A DNA stretch of 64,000 nucleotides, taken from NCBI GenBank assembly GCA_018343915.1, contig JABRWF010000008.1:2666001-2730000 (forward strand), written 5' to 3'. Made by a program: the position numbers and the translations under genes. This DNA is from Agroathelia rolfsii (Eukaryota > Basidiomycota > Agaricomycetes > Amylocorticiales > Amylocorticiaceae). Position 1 is the stretch's first letter. Each line of letters begins with the position of its first letter. This document shows, piece after piece, positions 42,841-53,478 of the stretch. A model generated the notes under the pieces. It worked only from the letters and a program-made list of their open reading frames with translations, was not told where the DNA came from and ran no database searches.

Positions 42841-43418
42841 TTACATATCATGCTGCATAGTACAAGGTGGGAGACCATGCATAGGTCCTGTCATATTTGG
42901 AACAGGTAGGGAGTCGCCAGTGCCGCTCATGGGGTGAGGATCCAGAATGCCGCCAGTACGATCAATGCCGGGTCTTGAAAGACGAATCAATTTAATTAGT
43001 CTTGGACTTTACACGTTTGATACACATGACAAATACCACAGGTAAGAAATGTACGTACAGTTGTCGTATGTTGAGTTCCGTGTTGGACGTGGAGTTAACA
43101 CCCTTAGAATAAATGTCCACGATTTGCTCATTAGTCTTAATAGCGTATTCGGGCTAATTTAGATCGGAGAAGGATGATCCATATTGAGCTACTGACAAAA
43201 AAGAAAAGATTGAAAGTAATACGGGCACATACATTAGTCACAACACCACTACGGATGAGATGATTCGATGCGTTATCTGGTCTACCAACCATGCGATGAT
43301 AGAAAATGGATACAGTGCCAGAATCAGCATCAGCGCCAATAGAAAGAGGAGCAGCAGATGTAGAAAGCGTGGCAAGAGCAAACATAGTGAGAGTATAAAG
43401 AATGGTGAAAAAACGCAT
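42841..43418 (-). CDS. small secreted protein, unknown function
   Basis: Three exons, 43418-43233, 43153-43059 and 42973-42841, give 137 aa. The N-terminus MRFFTILYTLTMFALATLSTS is a typical signal peptide with likely cleavage after SAA. The mature part is polar, with NPEYAIKTNEQIVDIYSKG and a Pro/Met/Gly-rich end (MSGTGDSLPVPNMTGPMHG). Cysteine is nearly absent (one near the C-terminus), so it is not a typical Cys-rich effector. Introns have GTATGT/TTAG and GTACGT/CAAG boundaries; phases agree. I recognise no family. It may be a wall-associated or secreted signalling protein, but that is speculation. Confidence 0.68.
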
Positions 43419-44298
43419 GGTTATTTACTGTGTAAAATGATGGTGTAGTAGGGCGTTAGTAAGATGTTGGTATCGCAGTAGGGGTCTGAGAGGAAAGTCG
43501 AGGACGAGTGAGGAATAGACCCTTAATCGAGTAAACATTTATAGCTACAGAGTCCGGTGAAAAGGTCTCCGAGCAGTAGTGGTAGTTCAATCTAATATTG
43601 TGTTCTTTGGGGCAATTAAACAACAGGTTGCCCAAGTTGCTAAATGCCAGAAATTGTTCCCCAATCAAGCTAGTGTGATGTTCGGTGTGTTGTAAGGATA
43701 TGTTCTTCTTAGATTGGTATATGATTTAACGTTGGGGTGATCAATGCACTAGTAATGTCAGTGTCAACATCACTGCTTGGAATCGATGGAGTGATAAGCC
43801 GCAGTGACTGCAGATGGGCAGATCCGCCGAGACTAGCATAGGTGATTAAGCGTCAATTATGATGCTTCGTAAAGCTGGAAGTTTGCTGTTCGGAGATTGG
43901 GCTTGCAGCAAAACCGGGAGCGAGTTAGATGGCGTTAATTAGGCCTAGAGAGAAGAATATCGAAGCATTTCAATAGACAACATAGCTCATCGCTGAGCCC
44001 TGAACCAGATTATTAGTTTTTTTATTTTTATTTTATGTAGGGCAACATAGTCGTACAGTCAACGTGAATGAAGTATTTGAAAAAGACAAGACCACAATTG
44101 CTTCCGAGTGCGTACATTGCTTGTCCTCAAATTATTGGCCGCCAACGCGCTCCTTCAAGCTCAAAACTTGAAGCTGGTCACGGCAGTTTACTGGCAGTCG
44201 GTCCTTAGACTAACACCCAGCTATTCTAACTGGTATCACTAAGTTAGATTGTGCCTTCGTCTTTACCTTACTTTATCGACACAACCATACCACACACA
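43419..44298. other. divergent intergenic region
   Basis: This is the upstream region shared by the secreted-protein gene (minus) and the Mtg2 gene (plus). Nothing else is seen. Confidence 0.6.
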
Positions 44299-46423
44299 AT
44301 GGTTGCTATCTTGCGCTTGAGGGTGCCTGCTGGCTCTGCAGGTACAGCCAACTCGCATACTCACAGTCACCTATTTGGTCGCAGCGTGGTCTATCCCTGC
44401 CGAAGACATTTTGCTTTTACCGCGTTTAACAGTAACGGTAATGCCGCACCAGAAACCATTGAGCTACCACTTAACGAGGAACACCAACGCGAGGAAACTT
44501 GGGAAGAGTTCAAACGCAGACGCAAAACGGAATGGAAGCGCCGACAAAAGGTAAGCCCACTCAGGCTTATATTTCTTTGTCCATTCGGGCTTTCTTTCTC
44601 TTTTAGCAACAGCATTGGTTTTGAATGTATGATTTAGCTTCTTTCTTTCAAATTTAGGGCCAGAATTTCTTAGATAACCTCATTTTGACCGTCAGAGGAG
44701 GTATACCGTCTCCTGCCCAACTTCATATCTGCAAGGCAATCACATAATCTAACATATGCGTATTTGACATTCACTAGGCAAAGGTGGTGATGGCTGCGTC
44801 GCTTTCCATCGTGAAAAATTTATACCCTACGGCCCGCCTTCAGGCGGCAACGGTGGGCGCGGCGCCGACATCTATATCAAGCCAGTACCGCACATGACCA
44901 GTCTCGCCTCTGTGCCCCGACGCGTCGTTGGCGACTCGGGCGAGCATGGGAAAGGCACATGGCAACACGGCAAAAATGCATCGCCCGTGGTCATCCATGT
45001 TCCCGTAGGTACTATCGTGCGCCAGCTCACGGCCGGTGACTCGCGGCGTGCAAAAGATGAATGGGAGGCGGAGGAAGAGAGTCTGGAAGGCTCAGACCTT
45101 GAGACGCGGCGCGAGAAGAAGCGTGAACGGCGTTGGATACATTATCCCGGCGCGGCGGAGGACAATCTGCAGCGTGACGCGTTCAAGCAGGCCGAGATGC
45201 AAGCATACAGGCTTGAGAAGGAGCTCAGGTGGGAGCGGCGCCAGCGTCGCGCGGCAGAACCGATCATGCTCGACCTCGACAAGATCGAGGAGCGCGCCGT
45301 GGATGATAACGCACCGCTGGCCCAGGGACGTAACGATAACTTAGGCCATCTACTCGCGACGGGTGGCGCGGGTGGGCAAGGCAATCCCAGTTTCCTGACC
45401 CTCGCGAACAGGTCGCCCAAGTTTGCGACGCGTGGCGCCGAGGGCGAGCGGCTCACGTTTGCCCTTGAATTGAAGCTCCTCGCAGACGTTGGACTTGTGG
45501 GCATGCCGAATGCGGGCAAGAGCACGCTCCTCCGGGCGTTGACGGGTGGCCGGGTTAAGAGCGAGGTGGCGAGCTATGCATTTACGACGCTCAACCCCGT
45601 TGTGGGTGTCGTTCGCGTCGCAGCTGATGGCACGTTTGAGGGTGGGCTGCAGCAAGGCCTCGTCATTGACGAGACAGCCGTGGAGAAAGAACGTGCGCTC
45701 TCATCCGTGAAAGCAGGCGCATATGTCCCACCGCGCATGCGCAAGACAAGAAGAGCCGTCGCATCTGATGCCAACAACGCAGAAGCACAGGAGTATCTCG
45801 AAGAAGAGATCGAAGAGGACGAAGACGCACTCATAGGCATGGGTTACCACTTCGACTCCATCGAGACCTTCCGGTTCACGATCGCCGACAATCCTGGTCT
45901 GATCGCGCATTCGTCCGAGAATGTAGGTTTGGGTCACTCGTTCCTACGCTCAATGGAGCGCTCGCTTGCCCTTGTGTACGTCGTCGATTTATCGGGCCCT
46001 GCACCGTGGGACGAATTGCGTGTCCTGCGCGAGGAGCTCGAGGCGTACCAGCCAGGTATGAGCAAGCGCGCGCGGCTCGTCATTGCCAACAAGGCGGATT
46101 TGTTAGCCTCCTCCCATGAAGAAGGTGGTGAAGAGGGTAGTGATACGGTTTCGCAGGAAGAGCAAGCAAAACTAGTTGAGCAGGCTCGCGCGAAGCTAGC
46201 ATATTTGCAGCAATACGTGCGTGAGCATATGCAGACTCCTCTGGATGATGGAACGATCCGTCCGTTGGATGTAGTGGCGACATCGGCCAAATACAGTCAG
46301 AACTTGAAGAAGGTTGTGGGTCTAATGCAAAAATATGTCGAGGATGCAAGGTATGCTCAGGAGCAAGAGGAGGGAGTGAATCGTATTGGTTTGAAACCTA
46401 AAGTGTTAGAGGTGGAAGTATGA
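44299..46423 (+). CDS. MTG2: mitochondrial Obg-type GTPase Mtg2
   Basis: Obg/Mtg2 GTPases act in late assembly of the mitochondrial large ribosomal subunit. Exons 44299-44550, 44658-44700 and 44778-46423 give 646 aa; the ATG at 44299 is the first in frame. The N-terminus (MVAILRLRVPAG...) is basic, fitting mitochondrial import. The glycine-rich Obg fold includes VRGGKGGDGCVAFHREKF and PSGGNGGRGADIY. G motifs: G1 GMPNAGKS (about 340-347), G3 DNPGL, G4 NKAD, G5 TSAK. Two insertions are notable: about 100 charged residues within the Obg fold (RRAKDEWEAEEESLEGSDLE onward) and about 75 residues, partly acidic, between G1 and G3. It lies tail-to-tail with the F-box gene. Confidence 0.93.
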
Positions 46424-46581
46424 TTTACGCAGTTCATGGCAGTTATTTATTCCCTCCATTAGTTGTATAGTAATCTCTAATATCCATAGCATACAAAGGC
46501 TATCTAAAAATGCAATCATTCCCCTGCTCCGGATCGTAACCAAAGTCAATTGTGGATAAAGAAAAACCTAACGGTCATTTC

Positions 46582-48132
46582 CTAAATTTTGTACAGTCTC
46601 TGCATACGCTCCCAATGCTCATCCAGAGAATTATCTACGGTCTTGTTAATACCCGACAGAACACTATATTCCATACCATGAGACAAGATGGGCCCCGGCA
46701 TCCCGTTTTCGCCAATCCATATTTTTTCAAGGTGTGGATGACGAGAACTGCAATCTACAAGCATTTTAGCCATTGAGTCCGTATCCTTTTCCATCAGCAT
46801 TAAGTTTCCAGCAATTTGCACGAATTGGAGGCTAGGAGGCAGTGTTGATTGGGAGAAGTCAGATAACATTTCCTATTGAATGTCATCGAGAAATTAGCGA
46901 GAGATATAAGTAAAAGGGAAAAAAGGAGGTGATTTCACCATGAGGGTGTTTAATCTATTGGGCACATGGCCGCGTTGGCTGGCTGATACGACAACGGTTA
47001 GGATTTTCAATCCCGAGCATTGATTGAATAACTGGGTAAAGAAACCCTCCAGCATAGCATCAAACTTTACAAAAAGCGAATCCAAGTGGTGCCCCCCTAA
47101 TGCCAAGCAAGACAGCACTTCGAGCCCTTTGGGTGCCTCGAGAAAGTAGTCGATCATAAGATGTTTAATTGACCGATCCGGAGCGAGCAACGCGACAGTG
47201 TCTGCGGAAGACACCACAATGGATAAACGGGAGAGGCTTGTGGGCGCGATGTGTCGCAAATCTCTCGAAATGCCGCGACAGAGCACGAGTTTGCTCACGT
47301 TGGGAAGGAGAGAAAGAAAATTGTGTGCAGCCTTCGTCGCGGGTACAGCGTAGTTGAGGAAGGAGAGTTCTCGAACCCTGTTTAGTTGTCTGCCATCGAG
47401 GATTTCGTCCATGATGGTTAAGACGACGTTGCGGGTCTTGCTCTCATCGCCTAGGCTTATATTTTGCAATGTATCTGGATTGATAAGGCAGCTGTATAGA
47501 GATCGCAGGGTAGCGGGTGTGCATCGTGGTGTCATGCTGGGCAATGTAGCGTCGTCTGTCACGGTCTGGCTCGATCTAACCTGGGGATTGTGCTGGTTTA
47601 GGACATATAGATTCTCCACGGGAAGGAAGAACTGATCAGCTAGCACAGCAGCATCACATCCTTGCACGGTCATGGTTGGGATCCGTGGCATTCGAGAGAG
47701 TTGTTGAAGATGGAAAGCAGAAAATGAAATGGAATGGAAGTTCAAGGACAGCTTTTGGTTTGTGAACCGGGGCACAAGCTCGAAGAAAAGATCTAGGATA
47801 ATCCGGCTATATCCATCATCTTTCGTGGCATTATTCTGAGGCCGTCCAGCGATGATGTAGAACTCTTCTACAGCAGGGGCAATATGATCTTGTGCGAAAA
47901 AATGCAGTCGCTCAACAAGTGTTTTGTATTGCTCTTGATTGGGATATTGTCGTGGCAAGCCCGAACCTGCTTTAGATCTGTAGAAAGGCTTCAATACGAG
48001 AGTTTGGCACAACAGTGGTTGGGCTAGTTCACGAAAGGCTGTGCAGGTCAAGCTGATATCCTTGAGGTTTTCGTAAAGATAGGAGCGAAAAATCTCCAGC
48101 CATAACTCTGAAGGCAACTTGAACTGATCCAT
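46582..48132 (-). CDS. F-box protein
   Basis: Two exons, 48132-46939 and 46872-46582, separated by a 66-nt intron (donor GTGAAA, acceptor AATAG), give 494 aa. The N-terminus FKLPSELWLEIFRSYLYENL, followed by SLTCTAFRELAQPLLCQTL, is a typical F-box, which docks substrates to an SCF ubiquitin ligase through Skp1. The rest resembles the long, poorly conserved leucine-containing region of basidiomycete F-box proteins, a large lineage-specific family. The substrate is unknown. The gene ends about 160 bp from the end of the Mtg2 gene. Confidence 0.85.
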
Positions 48133-48549
48133 GACGGTAAGAAAGAGATTTCAGTCGACAGTTATGATCCTAGATATCCTCAATGCTTTAAGGCATAATA
48201 GGATGAGTACAACAGAGTCATCAACATCACGGCTCCGGCTCAAGCTGCATTCTTAGTCATCTATGTCGTGCAAACTCCCTGCTTACTCACACTCTTTCAA
48301 GATACCAAAAATTCATTGGATAATCCAAGCATTACGTGTACTTCTCGCAATCTTCAATCACTTCCATGAGAATCTGTCTCGTTTGGCATATGTTGTAGCA
48401 TATTACCGATCATAGTAGGCGTAGTGCAGGGGAATACGAAATACATGTATAAAAACACCAATGAGAGAGGGCTGAGCAGCCGTGGCTGGATGCTGGCGTG
48501 CCATAAAGGCGAGTGTGATCCGAAAACAGCGCAGTATAATGCGATTTTT
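48133..48549. other. intergenic
   Basis: No gene is seen. It contains the promoter of the F-box gene and the 3' flank of the eS30 gene. Confidence 0.6.
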
Positions 48550-49068
48550 TTACTTCTCGGGGTTGGGGTTCCTAAAAAGATGAGTAATTAGTAAAAAAAA
48601 AAAAAAAGCGTTGAAAACAGGATTAAGAGAATATATCAGATAGGAGCGAAAGACTAGATGTTTGGGTATCATCAAGGTGTAGTTCAGTGTGAACTATGCA
48701 TGATTTCGGTGTATCATCAATTGCAGCGGAAGGAAGGCTATGCCATCTACGAAGAAAAATGCTGGTACTTACATCTTCCTCTTGCCGCCAGGTAGAGTCG
48801 TCACATTGACGAAGCTGTGGGCAACATCAATATAGATAGAAAATAAAAATAAAATCGGGGATATTTGAATACGCACCGACGGTTGTAAAGAATCCTCTTC
48901 TTAGCACGGCCCTTGGGAGTCTTCTTTTTCTCCTGGGGCTCGACCTTGGGGGTCTGCGATTTAACTTTGCCAGCACGGGCGAGAGAGCCGTGAACTATCA
49001 AATCCCAACTATTAGCATGGCTTGCCTGCGGCGGTGATGAGCCCTACGACGATCAGACCTTTTCCCAT
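48550..49068 (-). CDS. RPS30: 40S ribosomal protein eS30
   Basis: Four exons, 49068-49059 (10 nt), 48994-48877, 48814-48773 and 48571-48550, encode 63 aa, the same length as yeast eS30. The protein starts [20 protein letters not shown] and ends GKRKMNPNPEK. It is a small, very basic component of the small subunit, near the decoding region. The first exon contains only Met-Gly-Lys plus one base, and the first intron carries a TGCTAAT branch point, a common layout in fungal ribosomal-protein genes. There is no ubiquitin-like FUBI fusion as in animals. It is divergently transcribed from the 110-aa gene, with 290 bp between the two starts. Confidence 0.96.
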
Positions 49069-49358
49069 AGTGTCTTGAGGGTGCACACAGACACAGGCGT
49101 CGATGTGCTGCATAGGCCCCATAAGTTTTCAAGTCCCGCATTCCCACGCCACTTCTCCTCCGACGGCACAAGTGGCGCGGTTGGGGCGTGTGTTGTCGGA
49201 AGCAAGAAAGCCAACGTCGCAATTTGGATCCGTCGACGATACTGCAGCAGCTTCGAGTCGAAGCTGCTTATTATTGACCATCTAAAGACTTACCAGACAT
49301 CGCCTAACGTATACGAGGCCGCAAAAATCAAGTTTAGTCCTTGGACTTTCCCTCAAAT

Positions 49359-49829
49359 ATGCGATACACTACCACACCCGCAAACCCTCCTATGCCCCAA
49401 CCACCTCCAGAGAATAAGGAGCCTGATTCTGATGCCAAAGGAATATCTGAGGCGAGCCCCGTAAACGCAGCGCAGGAGATTGCATGGGCACTGAACAACA
49501 CCACGTGGAGTACGTATATCTCTGAAATTTTTCACCCTATTCCATCTGACGTTGCTCAGAACCGTCAGGAGCATCTGGACAAAAGACTGAAAAGAAAGGT
49601 GTGTAACATACACATGCATGAATTCATAGCCGTGCAGGACACTCTAGACTCATCGGTCATGTCTGCCTGACCGTCAGATCAAGGAGCACCGACGACTACA
49701 AACCGTATGTTTATGTCTATTCACTCAAAACGTGGCAACAAGTACTAAACAATTCACTTCTAGAATTTGAAGGTCCAGCTGCTGATGGTACATCATCGTA
49801 TTCTCCAAGTTGGTTTCATCATTGTATAA
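49359..49829 (+). CDS. hypothetical protein, 110 aa
   Basis: Exons 49359-49598, 49678-49704 and 49764-49829 fit in phase (GTGTGT/GTCAG and GTATGT/TCTAG introns, the second with a TACTAAAC branch point). The protein begins MRYTTTPANPPMPQPPPENK. It continues with INAAQ-like segment AQEIAWALNNTTWSTYISEI and a basic helical stretch HLDKRLKRKIKEHRRLQTNL, and ends with a hydrophobic tail (RILQVGFIIV). I recognise no family. It ends only 16 bp before the ATG of the Zn2Cys6 gene, so an alternative model joins the two genes, but an in-frame TGA just upstream of 49846 argues against a simple fusion. Confidence 0.5.
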
Positions 49830-49845
49830 TTATAGACAATGACTC

Positions 49846-51162
49846 ATGGGCGCGATAGGAACGTCTCCTCCAGAGCTTTCCCCCAACGATGGTCCAAATG
49901 CAGCAAGGCCACCTGGTCAAGGCAAGCGCTAACTCCCCTTTTCCTTGTTCACATCACATGGTCTTATTATTTCATCGTCGAGTACAGATCCCTACGAGTT
50001 TCCTCCCTCCGAAAACAAGGACTATCGTAATCAAGTGAATCAACTGCCCAACACAGCATCTATTATGCGGAATGTCTCACACGCCGGTGATCGAGCAAGA
50101 AATAATCGCTCTTTTTCGTCTGCCGAAGAATTTGAACAGGGCAGTAGTGGCTTCCGTGGACTGTATAGTCGTGAATCATATGCTCGCGGTCAACCGACGT
50201 CCAACTCCGACGACAATGGACCTCCAAGTGAACCGTATCCGCAAGCACCAACCGCCGCGCCCAACCCCGGTCCAACGGACAGCGTTGCGCCATTGCCACT
50301 CGACCCCCGTTTGCGAGACCGTGATGATAGGTCGTTAGTATACTATGATCACCCTGCTGAAGATGGACTTCAGGCGCCGCCTCCACCAGGTGCTGCTGTT
50401 CCTCACCCTCATGGCGTAACTCTGGCCCTTCGTGATCCAATCCGTGAGCCTGAGCCACCCGCAGCCGTCCCTGCTAAGCGCTCTTCCTCATCCAAGTCCG
50501 AACCGAAGATGAAGAGAGGTCCAAGGATGGAAGTTGGCCCTGACGGCACTACAATCAGAAAGAACAAGGTCAACCAAGCCTGTGAACCATGCAGAAGTAC
50601 GTCGCCGTATGTACAATTGCTTGCTTTATTGCTTAATTTTCTCTCGTGATCTCCAGAAAGCAAAGCCAAGTGTGATGGGGTTCGCCCGGAGTGTGCCACC
50701 TGCTTGAACAAAGGACGGCCATGTGAATTCTCATCAGACCCTGTTCGGAGAAGAGGCCCCAATAAGCTTCCGAGATCGTCAAATCCCAAAAAACGGAGTG
50801 GTACCTCGAAAGGCAGACGAAATGCCAACGGCGAGGACTCGCAGCAGACATCCGAAAATCAATCTCACAGTCCTGAACCATTTTCGTTACCTGCGGGAAC
50901 TACGGGCATGTTCCCCCTGCCACCGCCACCGGGCACAATTGAGATCTTTGGCGCGCCACCCAGAGATGGAGAGCCATACCTACCTCTCAGACCACCTCAG
51001 GGGGCTTGGGAAACAAGGGTTGTTGACGCAAAATATACTTTTCATCCTGAAGTTCAGCCGTATCCTCCTCTTCCGCCGCCGCCGCCTCCCGCCCCAGTGG
51101 AGGAGAAACAGCTATCTCCAGCAGAAGAACAGTCGAATGCGCAGGGCGCTGTCAGCGTGTAA
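49846..51162 (+). CDS. Zn2Cys6 binuclear-cluster transcription factor
   Basis: Exons 49846-49915, 49988-50596 and 50657-51162 give 394 aa. The DNA-binding cluster is CEPCRKSKAKC followed by CATCLNKGRPC near residues 224-251, matching CX2CX6CX6CX2CX6C. An intron splits it directly after the second Cys-Arg, as is common in basidiomycete members. The flanks are Pro-rich (PPPPGAAVPHPHG; PYPPLPPPPPPAP) and basic (AKRSSSSKSEPKMKRGPRM before the cluster). The zinc cluster lies in the middle rather than at the N-terminus. No fungal-specific middle homology domain is seen; the protein is short for the family. The start is the first ATG after an in-frame stop. Confidence 0.88.
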
Positions 51163-52884
51163 ATGTCGGTACGTAACGCTTAAAGAAAACTCGAGTTTAC
51201 ATGTTCTAATGAACGACCGCACTTGCAGCGATACGAATTCAAGAGAAGCTTGCATTATTCTTCGCCAAGCTATCTTCCTAACAAGTCTTTTTTGTTTCAT
51301 TCTTTGTTTATTTTCCTTGGACCTTACTTCATTCACGAGCGTATTGTTCTCGACCCAGCCTCTTCTTTTTTCCAGTGCTTTCGCTTGTACTGCCTCTTTT
51401 TTCTAATGTTTATTAGCCCGAGACTATCGAATGCAAAGTTTCCGTGTCACTATACTCCGATTTTGGTATGGTTCATTTATAATCCACGGAGGTGGTCTTG
51501 TGACGAGAAGGCCCCTTATCGATAATGAGATTGTCTTTATGCCTTCAAATCATCATGTCGTTGCCATCTAGTAGACTTGTACTCCATGACCATGACCAAT
51601 CCTACGCTATTTTGTGTTCATTCGTTTTCATGCTGGTGAGTGCTCAGCTGCACGGATTTTCATTTTCCGCTAAAGGGCATGGTAGGTGTAATCGTATCAA
51701 TGCCAATCCGAAATATCTTTTTGTACTTGTTGGCGATCCTGGTTTTCCTCTTCAGACGAGTGGTGGTGGGCACATGTTAGTCGCGTAAAAGGCTGATAAT
51801 CCCGGGTTTCTAGTATGAAAAGTATAAGCTCTAGGATAAACTAAATAGGCGCCAGCCTAAGGCTTTCACTCGTGTTCGCCTTGTTTAATCCAGTGGGTCC
51901 TTTGACTGCTATTAGCAATTACAACACTGCTCAAGGGTGGGGCATTGATTGACTGATGAGGGTAGTAGAGTGCTACACCTATGACTATGCCCCTTGGGAA
52001 ATTTCGTGCACTCTAACCACACTTCCATAGGCATTATTGTGATAAAGCTTCTAGGTTTGTGTTCCTGATCTGGGTTTGTCCGATTTTTTTTTTTGTACAC
52101 CTTGGTTCATTGTCAATTATTGGCTACAATACCATGCCTACGATTGCTATCTATTGATCAACACTATGAAGCCAGCTGCTTGTGAAATCTGCCTTGAGTC
52201 TGAGTATGGTGGGGGTATCTGCATAGGCTTCAGAGCCTTCCCAATCTATCGATCCCGAAACCGACTATTGTCTGAAGTGAGAGTGTTAGTAAACTTGGAG
52301 GCACACGTATGCGAGGACAAGTATTGATTGGGTGCACAGAGTAGATCAATATAGTGTTTCAAGCCAATGCTGTCCACTCGCAATGGATCAGTTATTACAT
52401 ATATTATCTCTCAACTTCATGAAAAACGGCCCTTGACTAAAAACATAACACTGCTATGACAATTCAGGTAATTTGATGCAAAGACGGAAATGTACCTAGC
52501 GCAATGAGAAATGCATTTACTGTCTATTCTTCAAGTTCCATGGAGATGTCAGTCGTCCCTTTGGTGGAGAACTGGGTGTCAACACTTTTCACATGACCCC
52601 TATAATTGTTGTGGAAATATGCTTATTTTATAGACCTAGCCCCATAGTTTAGTTGCTTATGATGTTAAATATCTCACTAAGAACAACAAGGGCCTTCAAG
52701 AAGAGCCATCATAATAATAAACCCGATGATTTCAGGTAAATTCTCTGAGAAAGTTTGTTATCCGGACGGCTGATACAGGATCACGAAGACTGCAAAATAT
52801 GCAATATTCATATAATACATTTCTGATAAGATGTTGATATTTTTTGAGTTCATTCGTATAAAGGAGACACTATGCTGTGCATGT
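51163..52884. other. intergenic, no gene seen
   Basis: It includes the 3' UTR of the Zn2Cys6 gene. Several short frames exist but none has a recognisable motif or good intron structure. Confidence 0.55.
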
Positions 52885-53059
52885 TGTTAGAATATGTGAT
52901 CCATGTGCCGGGTCACATGATTCTGCCTTTATATTTACGGTAGTTTACATTCTTGTTTACTATCCGTTTGACTACGTACAACGATGTACAAGTAGACAAG
53001 CGGAATACAATTCTTTGTGTCGACCGCTGCTCATCGTCGTCGCTCGTCGTATTTTAACA
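52885..53059 (-). repeat. 175-bp solo LTR, intact copy
   Basis: It begins TGTTAG and ends TAACA. It is flanked by CATGT (52880-52884 and 53060-53064). On the minus strand it matches the interrupted copy at 4702-4739 plus 13660-13796, with only a few substitutions. It lies just upstream of the 53137 secreted-peptide gene. Confidence 0.93.
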
Positions 53060-53136
53060 CATGTTTCCAGAGTAATACAGGAAATCAAAAACCATCTCAA
53101 TCACCCACTAAATCCTATTCATAATCGCTGATAACC

Positions 53137-53334
53137 ATGAAGACATGTTGTGTTATTACCCAATCCCTCGCAGTTCTGTTGTTTTTGTTCTCTATGGTCA
53201 GCGCCAGCCCCATGAGTTATTTGCGGCATTGGATGTGGCTGATGACGATGGTAATGCTTGACTGGGCTCAGGTCGAAGGACGAGAACACTGCTCAGATGG
53301 AGAATCTTCCAAAGTATGCGTTGGCAAACGATGA
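53137..53334 (+). CDS. short secreted peptide, unknown
   Basis: ORF of 65 aa with N-terminal signal peptide (MKTCCVITQSLAVLLFLFSM, cleavage likely after SAS). The short mature part is Met/Trp-rich then acidic, and ends KVCVGKR. It has two Cys in the mature part. I recognise no family. The ATG is 73 bp from the end of a solo LTR, so the LTR lies in its promoter. A second short peptide with a similar leader occurs at 58088. Confidence 0.5.
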   Translation: MKTCCVITQSLAVLLFLFSMVSASPMSYLRHWMWLMTMVMLDWAQVEGREHCSDGESSKVCVGKR

Positions 53335-53478
53335 AGTAGAAAGAGTGAGGCTATTACAACACCAGCAGTTCGGTGATATTATTCGTTAACCCTATTAGAG
53401 ACACATGTGCATATACCATTTATAACCAAATAAAAAGGACTATTCACGAATTGAAGCATTCATCACAAGAACGAATAA

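Noticed and set aside
49846..51162. Fusion of the 110-aa gene with the Zn2Cys6 gene
   Set aside because: An in-frame TGA directly upstream of the ATG at 49846, and a clean stop at 49827-49829, favour two genes, although I could not exclude an unusual splice form.
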